Assembly (NCBI GenBank): GCA_050246115.1
Contig: JBFWWP010000005.1
Span: 124,001 to 188,000 of the forward strand
DNA: 64,000 nucleotides
Source of the DNA: JBFWWP01 sp050246115
GTDB taxonomy: Bacteria > Planctomycetota > UBA8108 > UBA1146 > JAJFFE01
Direction of reading: 5' to 3'
Part shown: positions 53,246 through 61,845 of the stretch, piece after piece
Layout of the letters: every line of letters starts with the position of its first letter
Position numbering within the stretch: the first letter of the stretch is position 1
The notes under the pieces: model-generated
What the model saw: only the letters and a program-made list of their open reading frames with translations
Told to the model about the DNA's origin: nothing
Databases searched by the model: none
Translations under genes and position numbers: made by a program

Positions 53246-56200
53246 TCACTGATCGGTGCGCGGTGTGACGCCTTCGACGCGGGCTCGTGGCTCCGTCGAA
53301 GACACGGTGAAGACGCCGGTCGTCGTCTCCGCGGACAGACCGTCCGGGCGCGTCAGTGTGAAGCGAAGCTGGCAGCGGTTCGAGTCGAGCGGCGGTAGTG
53401 CCCACACGAACGAGCCATCGGCGGGCAACTCGCGGGCGAGCACCTGCCAGGACTCACCATCCGTGGTCAGTTCGAGCGTTACCCCGCGATGCAACGGTTC
53501 GACTCCTCGACTCTCCCACTCGACCCGCAGGTCTTGACCGGATGCAAGCACGGCTTGGCCCGGGTCGGTCAGGATCAGCAGGCGCGGCGGCGTCGGGAGC
53601 ACCTGCAGCGGAATCAGCTCGCGCGCACGGTTGCCCGCGAGGTCCTCGGCCGTGATCTCGACGACCAACATGCCGACGTGTTCCGGGAGGCGCCAAGGGA
53701 AGTCATCGCCATTGGGGTGGTAGCGCTTCAAGTCGCGGAAACTCTCCCCACCGTCGATCGAATAGCGAAACGAGATCGGAAACGCGCTGAGATGTCGATC
53801 CACGGCGCGAGGCCGCAGCACGAGCCAGTCCTGCGCATGGAACAACCGCTCGCGGTCGCCGACCCCGTCCACCTCGAGACGCGGGGCCACCGTGTCGACG
53901 AGCAGGTCGGCGTCGCCCAACGAGTCGCGGCTGGGCCGCTGTCCGCGATTGCCTGCGGCATCGACCGCAACGAGCGCAACACGATACATCCCGTCCGGAA
54001 TCTCGGCGGCGAGTGGCTCGCCGGCTCGCGCCTCGGCGTAGCGATTCCAATCCGGCGTCGACACGGCTCGGAGCCACAACTCGACGGTGGTCGAGGTCTC
54101 GTCGCCGTGCACCAGCTGGTACTCGACCACAGCCGGGCGCTGATTCGACGCCACGGGCCCCGTAAACAGGACCCTGGGCACGCTCGAGTCGATGTAGATG
54201 GGGTCGGGCGAACGCGCCTCGTAGCGTTGCCCCTGCAGATCGACGGCGATCGCGCGCAACTCGACTTGCGTGCCCTCGTCATCGGGAACGAACCACGGAA
54301 CGCTGCCTTGGAGCGGGAGGTCCCGCGCGATGGAACGCCACGGTCCGCCGTCTGCGCGGGCCTCGATGGCCACGGCGAGCGACGTGAACTCGGCAGTGGC
54401 CGGGTCGAGGCGCCAGAATATGTAGTGCCGCGTCCCCCCGGCCAACACTCCGCCGGTTGGATTCAGGATCGCAAACTGCAGCCCTTCTGCCTTACCCAAG
54501 CGCAACCTCGCTTGCGGGGCGGTCCCGGGGACCGGCGCCTCGGCGAGGTTCCCCACCGCGTCTTCGGCTTGGATGAAGAAGGCGTACGCATCCGGCTCGA
54601 GTTCCAGCACCATCGGTTCGGTGACGGCGAAAGGTTCGGGCCAACGTTCCCAACGCGAACCTTCGTTACGCGAGTGGTAGAGCCAAACTTGCGCGGCTCC
54701 GGCCGGTCCTCGATCGTGAACCTCGAACTGGATCGCGACCGTGTTGATGTCCCTGGCTTCAACGGCGAGCAGATTTGCATCGGGCGGTGTTGCATCCACC
54801 TGAAACGGCACCCGACTCTGGTCGCTGGTGCGACGTCCTGTCACTTCTTGCGCCAAGGCGCGCACGCGGCAGCGTTCGATGTCCTCTGCGGGAAGTGTCC
54901 ACGCCACTCGCTCTTGTCCGATGGCTACGCGCGCGATCGGTCGCCAGGTTCCGCCGTCATCGGCGCTGTACTGGAGGTCCACGATCCCGCTTCCGGGAAC
55001 GTCCGCGGGCCAGCGCAGGAAGATCAGGTGCTGGCTCGAGCCCGCGTAGACGCCACCGTGCTGAAATGACGCCAGTTCAATGCCCGGGGATTCGGCCTCT
55101 ACCGTGAACGCAAACAGTTCATCGGGCAGAGCCTCTTCGGCGGGTCGGCTGCGATTGCCTGCACCGTCGACGGCGACGAGCCACAGGTCATAGCCGCCAG
55201 GCGCGGGCGGAGTGAATTCGAGGATGCCGCTGTCGCGGGTCCCGTGCCCAATCGACGTCCACCGCGCCGTGCCGCGGGCACGCGCAAACAGCTCCACTCG
55301 GGCGAGACCGCTGCCCCCTTCGTCATGGGTCTCGAACAGCAGTGACACGCTCTCTCCGCCGCCGACTCGCGGCCCCAAGATGCGCGCTTGTGGCGCATGG
55401 GCATCGATCCCGAAGGCTTCGCGAGCGAGGTGCGAGACTTCGCGTCCGTCGTCGCTCGAGACGGTGAGACGCAAGCGCACCGAGGCCTGCGACACTCGCG
55501 GCAGATTCCAGGCGAACCCACCGGCGTTCGGTAAGCCGTCGTCCAGCGGATGCCAAGTCGAGCCGTCGAACGTGAAGGCGAGCGCCGCCGAGTTGGGTCG
55601 ACTGCCTGACCAATCCGCGTGATAGCGGATCAAGACGGCTTCACCCGCTGCCCGCCATCCCGTGGGGATCTCGTCGAACGCGAGGTCTGCGGGTGCGAGA
55701 ATGTCGTTCGGGTAGATGAGCGTCGAGGAGTGGAACACGTTGCCGGCTACGTCGACGCCACGCGCTTCGAGTTCGATGGGTTGCGGAGCCAGGGCGTCGA
55801 TCGAGAACTCGAGTTCGCCATCCACCGCAAACGTGCCGAGGATCGGACGCCAGGGCTGGTTCTGAGGACGGAAGTGAAACTCGAAGGTCGTCGGATCGAC
55901 CGCGAGGTCCAGCACGCGGTACGGCACACGCAGTTCGAACCGGCCCTCGGACGCCGCCTCGGTGGCCGGCGCGCGCACCACTTCGGCCGTGCCCCACTCA
56001 ACCGTTGGGGCCGTGACGTCGACGAGGAGTTCGGCCTGCGGCAAGTCCCCCGGCCGCGGATACGCACTGCGGTTGCCGAACTCATCCTCGACGACGAGTT
56101 GATAGCCCCAGTGCCCGTCGGCAAGTTCCAGTTCGAACGGCGAAGCGACGTCGTGGTCGTAGCCGGCGAGCCGCCACGAAGCACCGCCATCTTCGGTGAC

Positions 56201-57112
56201 CCAGAGTTCGACGCGCTTGACCCGTGCCCCGGGCGACTTCACCTCGTAAGGGATGCTCGCAGGACGCCGGCGAACCGTGTGTTGTGAGGGGACTCGCGTC
56301 TCGGGTTGGAGGCTCTGAACGGTGAGAGTCCCGGGAACCCGCTCCCAGGCCACATTGCCCGCCAAGTCACGCGCGGTGACTCGAAGTCGAGCGCCAGCCA
56401 TGGGTCGGTTGGGAACCTGCCACTCGATGAGACCTCCGACCGGCACCGAAGCAACGGGCTCCCAAGCACCGCCTTCCGCGGCACTCAGTTCGAGTAGGAT
56501 CGACCGCTCCGCCAAGAACTCGTCGTCCACGCGCACTTCGATCGGCAACCGGGCACCACCGGCCACCGAGCCGCCGCCCCGAGTATCGATCGGCAGCCCA
56601 CGATCGATGCGGATGCGCGGCGCGGTCCAGTCGAACACGATGATCGATTGTGCGGGCAACGTGGCGTCGATCGGGGCGAGTACCTGACCGGCCATGGGCA
56701 CGGCGCGGAGTTCCCACCGACCTTCCGCCGGCGGTGACCACTTGGGTTGCGCCTGGTGCGGAATCCAACCAGGTCCGGTCAGCCACACGTCACTGCCGGC
56801 GGGGCGGTAGTAGAAGAGGACGAAGTCCGGCGCCGATCCTCCACCCCAGTCGTAGCGCAAGCCCACCTGCGAGGCGGACGTCACCCAAATGGAAGCGTCA
56901 CCCGCGGCCGCCAACACCAACTCATCGGCAGCCAAGAGCGTCACTCCGGATCCCGGAGTGATGGCAACCTGCAACTGCGGTGTCGCACAACCGACTGCCA
57001 GCCCGCAGGCCAACAATGCGCATCGGCTGAACGCGACGAGACCACCCCGGGGCGACAACGGCGCCGGCGGAACGCTCTCCCGGTCGACGCGAACGAACTC
57101 GTGAGGCGACAC
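53246..57112 (-). CDS. Giant lipoprotein of tandem Ig-like modules
   Basis: 1288 residues. GTG 57112, behind AGGAAAGGGAG, starts a lipoprotein precursor with lipobox GLAVGC. It is almost entirely built of ~90-100-residue beta-sandwich modules. Each has a DxTxPxV(E/R) opening, a W-rich strand with DGGxxWRP, a turn of VPxxx(Q/A)xxLR type and an ending AxDxAGN (LRVTARDLAGNVAWERV, LVVEDEFGNRSAYPRP, LVAVDGAGNRSRPAEE, FIQAEDAVGNLAEAP, LVAVDAAGNRGQRP, ITAEDLAGNRARELI). Such tandem Ig-like chains are a planctomycete and myxobacterial surface-protein style; no enzyme is visible. Its neighbour at 49360 has similar modules plus a helical tail. Their order suggests a shared envelope role. Confidence 0.85.
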   Translation of the reverse strand: MSPHEFVRVDRESVPPAPLSPRGGLVAFSRCALLACGLAVGCATPQLQVAITPGSGVTLLAADELVLAAAGDASIWVTSASQVGLRYDWGGGSAPDFVLFYYRPAGSDVWLTGPGWIPHQAQPKWSPPAEGRWELRAVPMAGQVLAPIDATLPAQSIIVFDWTAPRIRIDRGLPIDTRGGGSVAGGARLPIEVRVDDEFLAERSILLELSAAEGGAWEPVASVPVGGLIEWQVPNRPMAGARLRVTARDLAGNVAWERVPGTLTVQSLQPETRVPSQHTVRRRPASIPYEVKSPGARVKRVELWVTEDGGASWRLAGYDHDVASPFELELADGHWGYQLVVEDEFGNRSAYPRPGDLPQAELLVDVTAPTVEWGTAEVVRAPATEAASEGRFELRVPYRVLDLAVDPTTFEFHFRPQNQPWRPILGTFAVDGELEFSIDALAPQPIELEARGVDVAGNVFHSSTLIYPNDILAPADLAFDEIPTGWRAAGEAVLIRYHADWSGSRPNSAALAFTFDGSTWHPLDDGLPNAGGFAWNLPRVSQASVRLRLTVSSDDGREVSHLAREAFGIDAHAPQARILGPRVGGGESVSLLFETHDEGGSGLARVELFARARGTARWTSIGHGTRDSGILEFTPPAPGGYDLWLVAVDGAGNRSRPAEEALPDELFAFTVEAESPGIELASFQHGGVYAGSSQHLIFLRWPADVPGSGIVDLQYSADDGGTWRPIARVAIGQERVAWTLPAEDIERCRVRALAQEVTGRRTSDQSRVPFQVDATPPDANLLAVEARDINTVAIQFEVHDRGPAGAAQVWLYHSRNEGSRWERWPEPFAVTEPMVLELEPDAYAFFIQAEDAVGNLAEAPVPGTAPQARLRLGKAEGLQFAILNPTGGVLAGGTRHYIFWRLDPATAEFTSLAVAIEARADGGPWRSIARDLPLQGSVPWFVPDDEGTQVELRAIAVDLQGQRYEARSPDPIYIDSSVPRVLFTGPVASNQRPAVVEYQLVHGDETSTTVELWLRAVSTPDWNRYAEARAGEPLAAEIPDGMYRVALVAVDAAGNRGQRPSRDSLGDADLLVDTVAPRLEVDGVGDRERLFHAQDWLVLRPRAVDRHLSAFPISFRYSIDGGESFRDLKRYHPNGDDFPWRLPEHVGMLVVEITAEDLAGNRARELIPLQVLPTPPRLLILTDPGQAVLASGQDLRVEWESRGVEPLHRGVTLELTTDGESWQVLARELPADGSFVWALPPLDSNRCQLRFTLTRPDGLSAETTTGVFTVSSTEPRARVEGVTPRTDQ

Positions 57113-57354
57113 GTCGCTCCCTTTCCTGGGATCCACTCGACAGGACCCCACCACCCCCAATGTTCGGTCGCGGATGCCCCCGACTTCAGCCGCGAGCCGC
57201 GGATCTTCCGCTTCCCCAGGTGGATCACGTGAACGGAAGCACCGTCAGTCCCCCCCCACTCGGGGCGCGGAGCTACACCGAAGCGATCGGTGGCGCACAC
57301 TCGTCCTTCGCACCGCGGACTCGCGACCGCGCGCTCTTCGAGCCCCCCCTCGTC

Positions 57355-57460
57355 CCCCTTCCCCTTCCCCTTCCCCTTCCCCTTCCCCTTCCCCTTCCCC
57401 GTACTCGTCCCCGTACTCGTCCCCGTACTCGTCCCCGTACTCGTACTCGTACTCGTACTC
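57355..57460. repeat. Compound microsatellite: (CCCCTT)n, (CCCCGTACTCGT)n, (GTACTC)n
   Basis: Seven perfect CCCCTT units (57355-57396), four perfect CCCCGTACTCGT units (57397-57444) and about three GTACTC units follow each other. Hexamer-period simple repeats of this length are prone to slippage. On the minus strand a conceptual peptide would be rich in Glu/Gly/Tyr, but no gene is supported. Confidence 0.9.
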
Positions 57461-57598
57461 GCGCTCCCGAACTTGATCCAACGCTCGTGGTCCAGCATCA
57501 CTCCTGGCTCCCGTCCCATCGGGTACGAGTCCGTCTCCCGCTTCGCTGAGGACGTGTACTGGCCCTCGCCCATCGGGCGCATTCACAGCAACCACGAG

Positions 57599-57617
57599 GG
57601 GGCTTTGCGAAAGCCCC
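57599..57617 (-). terminator. Hairpin downstream of purQ
   Basis: GGGGCTTT and AAAGCCCC form a perfect 8-bp stem with a GCG loop, 7 nt beyond the purQ stop codon. The minus strand has no U-run after it. A TTT lies on the plus side. Confidence 0.5.
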
Positions 57618-57624
57618 TTTGGGT

Positions 57625-58410
57625 CTACAGTGGAGTCGTCACCGCGCGGCGATAGAGATCTAGACCGAGCGGAACGGGGAGTTCGGCCTCGGTCGGCGGC
57701 GAACCATCTTGCCGGCGATAACGCATCCAGAAGGGATGGTGTTCGGGCCGAACGAAGCGCTCGGGGTGAGGCATCAGACCGAGGACATTTCCCTCGCGAT
57801 TGGTGATGCCCGCGATTCCCTGACGCGATCCGTTGGGGTTGTCGGGATACTCGGCGGGTTTCGCGGCGCCCAAGTAGCTCACGGCGATTCTCGCCTCCGG
57901 GAAGTCTTGCGGGTGGCCGTCCCGTGAGAAGTAGGCGAAGCGCCCTTCGGCATGGGCCACCGGAATCAAGTACTCGGCACCCGGCTCGAACCACGGGCCC
58001 GGGGACTGACCGGCCCGCAACCGCACCCAACGGTCTTCGAATCGGCCCGAAGCGTTGGGAAGCAGAGAGGCCCGACCGCCGTCGCCGGGCAGGAGTCCGA
58101 GTCGAACCAACACTTGAAACCCGTTGCAAACGCCGAGGACGCGACGCCCCGAGGCCACGAAGCCCTCGAGTTGCGGGAGCAGTCGCTCGCGGAGCGTGTA
58201 GGCGAAGACGGCGCCGGATCCGACGTCGTCGCCAAAGGTGAATCCGCCCGCGAACACCAGTAAGTGGTAGCGTCCGAGGATCGATGGGCTCTCCGCCAGA
58301 CGATTGACGTGCACACGATCGACCGCGGCCCCGGCGGCAACGAGCGCGGCCTCGGTCTCGCCGTCGCAGTTGGTGCCTGCCGCTCGTAGGATCATCGCGC
58401 GAAATGTCAT
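57625..58410 (-). CDS. purQ: Phosphoribosylformylglycinamidine synthase, glutaminase subunit PurQ
   Basis: 261 residues. Class I glutamine amidotransferase supplying ammonia for FGAM synthesis in purine biosynthesis. The catalytic triad is Cys95 (RRVLGVCNGFQVL), His215 and Glu217 (GLMPHPER). The oxyanion strand is LLVFAGGFTFGDDVGSGAVF. The length is nearer the ~260 of stand-alone PurQ enzymes than the fused E. coli form. ATG 58410 has GAGGAGAG upstream and overlaps the purL stop by 4 bp (ATGA type), showing tight coupling. Confidence 0.97.
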   Translation of the reverse strand: MTFRAMILRAAGTNCDGETEAALVAAGAAVDRVHVNRLAESPSILGRYHLLVFAGGFTFGDDVGSGAVFAYTLRERLLPQLEGFVASGRRVLGVCNGFQVLVRLGLLPGDGGRASLLPNASGRFEDRWVRLRAGQSPGPWFEPGAEYLIPVAHAEGRFAYFSRDGHPQDFPEARIAVSYLGAAKPAEYPDNPNGSRQGIAGITNREGNVLGLMPHPERFVRPEHHPFWMRYRRQDGSPPTEAELPVPLGLDLYRRAVTTPL

Positions 58411-61388
58411 CGGGTCTCTCCTCCTCGGGCTGCCGCTGAGTCGATGCGTCCGTCGCGCCACTCCTGGAAGGGTCGCTTCCACACCTCCCGCAACTCATCG
58501 GCCGCTTCATCGATGAGCAGCTTCGCGCCGCGCCTCACCCGGATCCTGCCACTACCGTCCGTGCGACCCACGGCCGCGATCGGTAAGCCGGGCCGACACG
58601 CGAGAAGCGCCGGCACGTGTTCCTCCACGACTTCGAGCAGGAACCGGTGCGGCCCCTCCCCGAAGAGCGCCACGAAGTCGTCGGTCCCGGCGTCGCGCGG
58701 CGGATCGTCGCCGGCGAGCGCGCTCAGATCGACGTCGACCCCGACGCCGTCGCCGCCAAAACCCAACTCGGCGACGGCCACGGCGAGGCCCCCTTCGGAC
58801 AAATCGTGACAGCTCGCGATCCAGCCGCACCGCATCCACTCGACGAGTTGCTTGACGAGGCGTGGCCCGAGCGCAGCGTCGAAACGGGCCACGTCGCCGC
58901 CCGCGCCTCCGAACAAGAACTCGGCCATACTGCCCCCGAGTCCGGGAGCCGGCCCGACGAGCACGAGCCGCGCGTCGCGGTGCTTGGCATCGGTCGCAGG
59001 ACAGCGCGGCGCGCCTTCCACGACGCTGACCGCGGACACGAGCAAGGTGTGAGGGATCGACCGTGAACGATCGCCCACCCGATAAGTGTTGTAGAGCGAG
59101 TCCTTGCCGGAGATGAACGGCGCGCCATAGGCACGTGCCGCGTCCGCAGCCCCACGCGCACACTCGATGGCCGCGCCGAGAATCTCCGGAACGCGCACGT
59201 CGCCCCAAGCGAAGTTGTCGAGTAACGCCATGCGCGCGAGGGATCCACCGCTGGCAACGACGTTTCGGATGGCCTCGTCGACCGACTGCGCACCCATCTC
59301 GTAGGGATCGCGCGCACCGAGATACGGCTGGATGCCGCACCCGACCACGACCGAGAAGCGGCCATCACGAAGTGGGTCCAAGACGACCCCGTCGGACGGC
59401 GCGTCCCCGCGCACCCCCGTGAACGGACGCGTCAACATGCGCCCCTGGACTTCGTGATCGTACTGGCGGACCACCGGTTCTTTGGAAGCAACGGACGGGT
59501 GCTCGAGGAGTGTCCGCAGCACCCGGGACAGCGGTGTGCCTCGCAGCTCGGGAGCCACCGCCGCCGGTGGTGTCGGCGCGACGGCCGTGCGCTCGATACG
59601 CGGGCGTCCGCCGTGAAGGAACTGCATCGAGAGTTCCCCCACCGTTTCGCCGCGGTAGCGGAGGATGAGCCGGCCGTCGCTCGCAAAGCTTCCGAGGACG
59701 CAGCCTTCGACCTCTTCTTCAGCCAAGATCTCGAAGAGACGCGCTCGATGCTCCGGAGGAACGGCGAGGACCATGCGCTCTTGGGCCTCGGAGATCCAGA
59801 TCTCGCGCGGTTCGAGCCCTTCGTACTTGAGGGGCGCCCGATCCAGATCCACTTCCGCGCCGGTCGCCTCCGCCATCTCGCCGACGGCGCTGCTGAAGCC
59901 GCCAGCGCCGCAATCGGTCACGCTCCGGTAGAGGCCGAGATCCCGCGCGCGCAGCAATGCATCTTGCACCTTGCGCTCTTCGATCGGATTGCCGATCTGC
60001 ACCGCACCCGCCGAGACCGTTTCCGAGTCCTCCGTGAGTTCGCGCGAAGAGAACGTCGCACCGTGGATGCCGTCGCGCCCGGTGCGTCCGCCGATGGCCA
60101 CGATGAGATCTCCCGGGCGAACCTGCTTGTCGATCGCCCGGCGCGGAATCAACCCCAACGAGCCACAGAACACGAGCGGGTTGCCGACGAAGTCCGGGTG
60201 GAAGATGATGGCACCGTTCGCGGTCGGGATTCCCATGCGATTCCCGTAGTCGCGCACGCCGGCGACGACGCCACTGAGAAGACGGACGGGGTGCAGTGCG
60301 CCGGGCGGGAGCGAGCCTTCAGCCGTGTCCAGGGGGGCGAAGCAGAAGACGTCGGTATTGAGGATCGGTCGTGCCCCGAGGCCGGTCCCGAGCGTGTCGC
60401 GAATCACGCCACCGACACCGGTGCCCGCACCGCCATAGGGCTCCAATGCACTCGGGTGGTTGTGCGTCTCGACCTTGAACGTGAGCGCCCACTCTTCGTC
60501 CAGGGCGATCACGCCAGCGTTGTCGCGAAACACCGACAGACAAAACGGCGCGTCGAGTTCGCGCGTGGCCGCGAAGATCGTCTCCTTCAGGAGGTTCTCG
60601 ATGCGCTCATCGCCGTAACGGATCGGCCCGGTGAACGTCTTGTGACAACAATGCTCGGACCATGTCTGGGCCAGCGACTCCAGCTCGACGTCGGTCGGTT
60701 CGCGTCCCAGGGTAAGGTAGTGAGCACGAATCGCCTGCATCTCGACGAGTTCCAACGACAGACCGCCGTCGCGCGCAAGCGCGCTCAAGGCGGCGTCGTC
60801 GAGTTGCGTCAACGGCACCTCGCGACGCGGCGAACGCCCGGGGTCGCCCGGGGCCGCTTCGGCGAACGTCGGTCCCCAGATCTCGCTCTCACCCGGCAGG
60901 CACACGTGCACATCGTCGACGACCGGGTTCGCGAGGTGTCGCCGCGCCCACCGCTCGAGCGTCGTCCGGTCGAGACCCCGCGCCCGCAGCCGGTAGCGGC
61001 GCGCCGTCCGCACGCGACACTCGGCGGTTGCGTAGCCCGCGTCCCCGAGCGCGTGCAGTACGCTGCCTTCGACCGGGTCCATCACGCCGGCCTTTCGCAT
61101 CACCACCAACGCCGCCTCATCCTCTGCGCGTGGCGGATGACCGACGCCGACGACCCAATGCGCCTCGAGGGTCGGGTCACCCGCAAGAAACTGGCGGGCG
61201 AAGCGCTCGACCCGGGCATCGAAGCCGGTGCTATCGACGGGCAGCCGCAGAAAGTAGACCTCATCCCGCACGGCGCGCGCGTTCGGGTCGTGGGTCTCGC
61301 GACGGAGCAGGCTCTCGACCTCGCGGTCGGTCGACCCGATGGGGTCGCGCGCGCGGGTGACGGTGACGGTATGGAGCAAGTGTTGCAT
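58407..61388 (-). CDS. purL: Phosphoribosylformylglycinamidine synthase PurL with fused PurS-like front
   Basis: 993 residues, longer than the usual ~740-residue small PurL. Residues about 1-85 and 90-180 look like one or two PurS-like domains (VVMRKAGVMDPVEGSVLHAL continuing GDAGYATAECRVRTARRYRL). The PurL core then shows SLAQTWSEHCCHKTF, EEWALTFKVETHNHPSALEP, GTGVGGVIRDTLGTGLGARP, TDCGAGGFSSAVGEMAEATG and, in the second half, DGVVLDPLRDGRFSVVVGCG and SCHDLSEGGLAVAVAELGFG. It catalyses FGAR + ATP + ammonia to FGAM. PurS is normally a separate gene with small PurL, so fusion to it fits the domain order and would be functional. The ATG at 61388 is supported by the start of the PurS-like region. 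purQ overlaps it. Confidence 0.94.
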   Translation of the reverse strand: MQHLLHTVTVTRARDPIGSTDREVESLLRRETHDPNARAVRDEVYFLRLPVDSTGFDARVERFARQFLAGDPTLEAHWVVGVGHPPRAEDEAALVVMRKAGVMDPVEGSVLHALGDAGYATAECRVRTARRYRLRARGLDRTTLERWARRHLANPVVDDVHVCLPGESEIWGPTFAEAAPGDPGRSPRREVPLTQLDDAALSALARDGGLSLELVEMQAIRAHYLTLGREPTDVELESLAQTWSEHCCHKTFTGPIRYGDERIENLLKETIFAATRELDAPFCLSVFRDNAGVIALDEEWALTFKVETHNHPSALEPYGGAGTGVGGVIRDTLGTGLGARPILNTDVFCFAPLDTAEGSLPPGALHPVRLLSGVVAGVRDYGNRMGIPTANGAIIFHPDFVGNPLVFCGSLGLIPRRAIDKQVRPGDLIVAIGGRTGRDGIHGATFSSRELTEDSETVSAGAVQIGNPIEERKVQDALLRARDLGLYRSVTDCGAGGFSSAVGEMAEATGAEVDLDRAPLKYEGLEPREIWISEAQERMVLAVPPEHRARLFEILAEEEVEGCVLGSFASDGRLILRYRGETVGELSMQFLHGGRPRIERTAVAPTPPAAVAPELRGTPLSRVLRTLLEHPSVASKEPVVRQYDHEVQGRMLTRPFTGVRGDAPSDGVVLDPLRDGRFSVVVGCGIQPYLGARDPYEMGAQSVDEAIRNVVASGGSLARMALLDNFAWGDVRVPEILGAAIECARGAADAARAYGAPFISGKDSLYNTYRVGDRSRSIPHTLLVSAVSVVEGAPRCPATDAKHRDARLVLVGPAPGLGGSMAEFLFGGAGGDVARFDAALGPRLVKQLVEWMRCGWIASCHDLSEGGLAVAVAELGFGGDGVGVDVDLSALAGDDPPRDAGTDDFVALFGEGPHRFLLEVVEEHVPALLACRPGLPIAAVGRTDGSGRIRVRRGAKLLIDEAADELREVWKRPFQEWRDGRIDSAAARGGETR

Positions 61389-61559
61389 GCGGGCCTCACT
61401 TCACCGGGTCGTACGCCCCGATGAGCGTTGCGATCCCCTGTGGGTAGCGTGTGTCGGGAACTGGCGAAACTCACTTGGCCAACGCGCGGCGCGCCCGAAG
61501 GGCGTGGATTGTGCCGGAGGGGCGCCCGCAGCGAAAGAGCCGCGCCGCGGCCAAACCGC

Positions 61560-61700
61560 GAGCGACCCGGCGGATGCGGACAGGCTGTCCGCGATCCCAA
61601 GGGCGCGCCGGGGCGTGCGGAAGACCGTGGGCTCTCGAGGATGCGCTGCGGTGGTGCGCCGGGCGGGGAAGAACGGGGAAGAAGAGGGCGAACGGGATCG
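61560..61700 (+). repeat. Diverged copy of the two-hairpin repeat upstream of accA
   Basis: Contains GCGGACAGGCTGTCCGC at 61576-61592 unchanged, then GATCCCAAGGGCGCGCCGGG in place of the GCTCCCAGGGCGTGCCTGGG of the 38-41 kb copies. The resemblance continues through CGAGGATGCGCTGCGGTGGT to GGGAAGAAGAGGGCGAACGG. The 17-nt palindrome is identical in all four copies while the flanks have drifted. Confidence 0.75.
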
Positions 61701-61770
61701 TGGACGTTGGGCTGAGCACTGTGCCGAAGTCACGAGCGGGCTTTCCGATGGCCCGCTGGCGACGAATCGG

Positions 61771-61808
61771 GTCCCAAAATCAAGCGTGGCACGCGCTTGA
61801 TTTGGGAC
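61771..61808 (+). promoter_or_regulatory. Long hairpin just upstream of accA
   Basis: GTCCCAAAATCAAGCG pairs with CGCTTGATTTGGGAC (15 bp, one bulged A) around loop TGGCACG. It is followed at once by TAGAAT (61809-61814), a -10-like sequence 31 bp before the ATG. It could be an operator overlapping the promoter or an RNA hairpin in the leader. There is no sequence to choose between them. Confidence 0.45.
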
Positions 61809-61845
61809 TAGAATCCGGCCACTCAAGACGGGAGACACCCTCAGC

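Larger units (their letters stand above)
57113..57624. other. Intergenic region with microsatellite tract
   Basis: 512 bp with no supportable gene. Open frames cross it only because the hexamer and 12-mer repeats keep frame. It holds the microsatellite (57355-57460), a short match to the 39-nt repeat near 57577, and the hairpin after purQ. Confidence 0.5.
61389..61845. other. Divergent intergenic region purL/accA
   Basis: 457 bp with no supportable gene. It carries a diverged copy of the two-hairpin repeat (61560-61700) and a separate long hairpin immediately upstream of accA (61771-61808), so both promoters must fit around them. Confidence 0.5.

Noticed and set aside
57355..57460. CRISPR-like array
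   Set aside because: Units are contiguous with no spacers.
57160..57582. Pro/Leu/Arg-, Glu/Tyr/Gly- or Ser/Thr/Lys/Gly-repeat proteins from the microsatellite
   Set aside because: Frames stay open only because the repeat unit is a multiple of three; no start or homology.
61787..61803. Sigma-54 site in the hairpin before accA (TGGCACGCGCTTGA)
   Set aside because: The GG to GC spacing is wrong and the GC element is missing.
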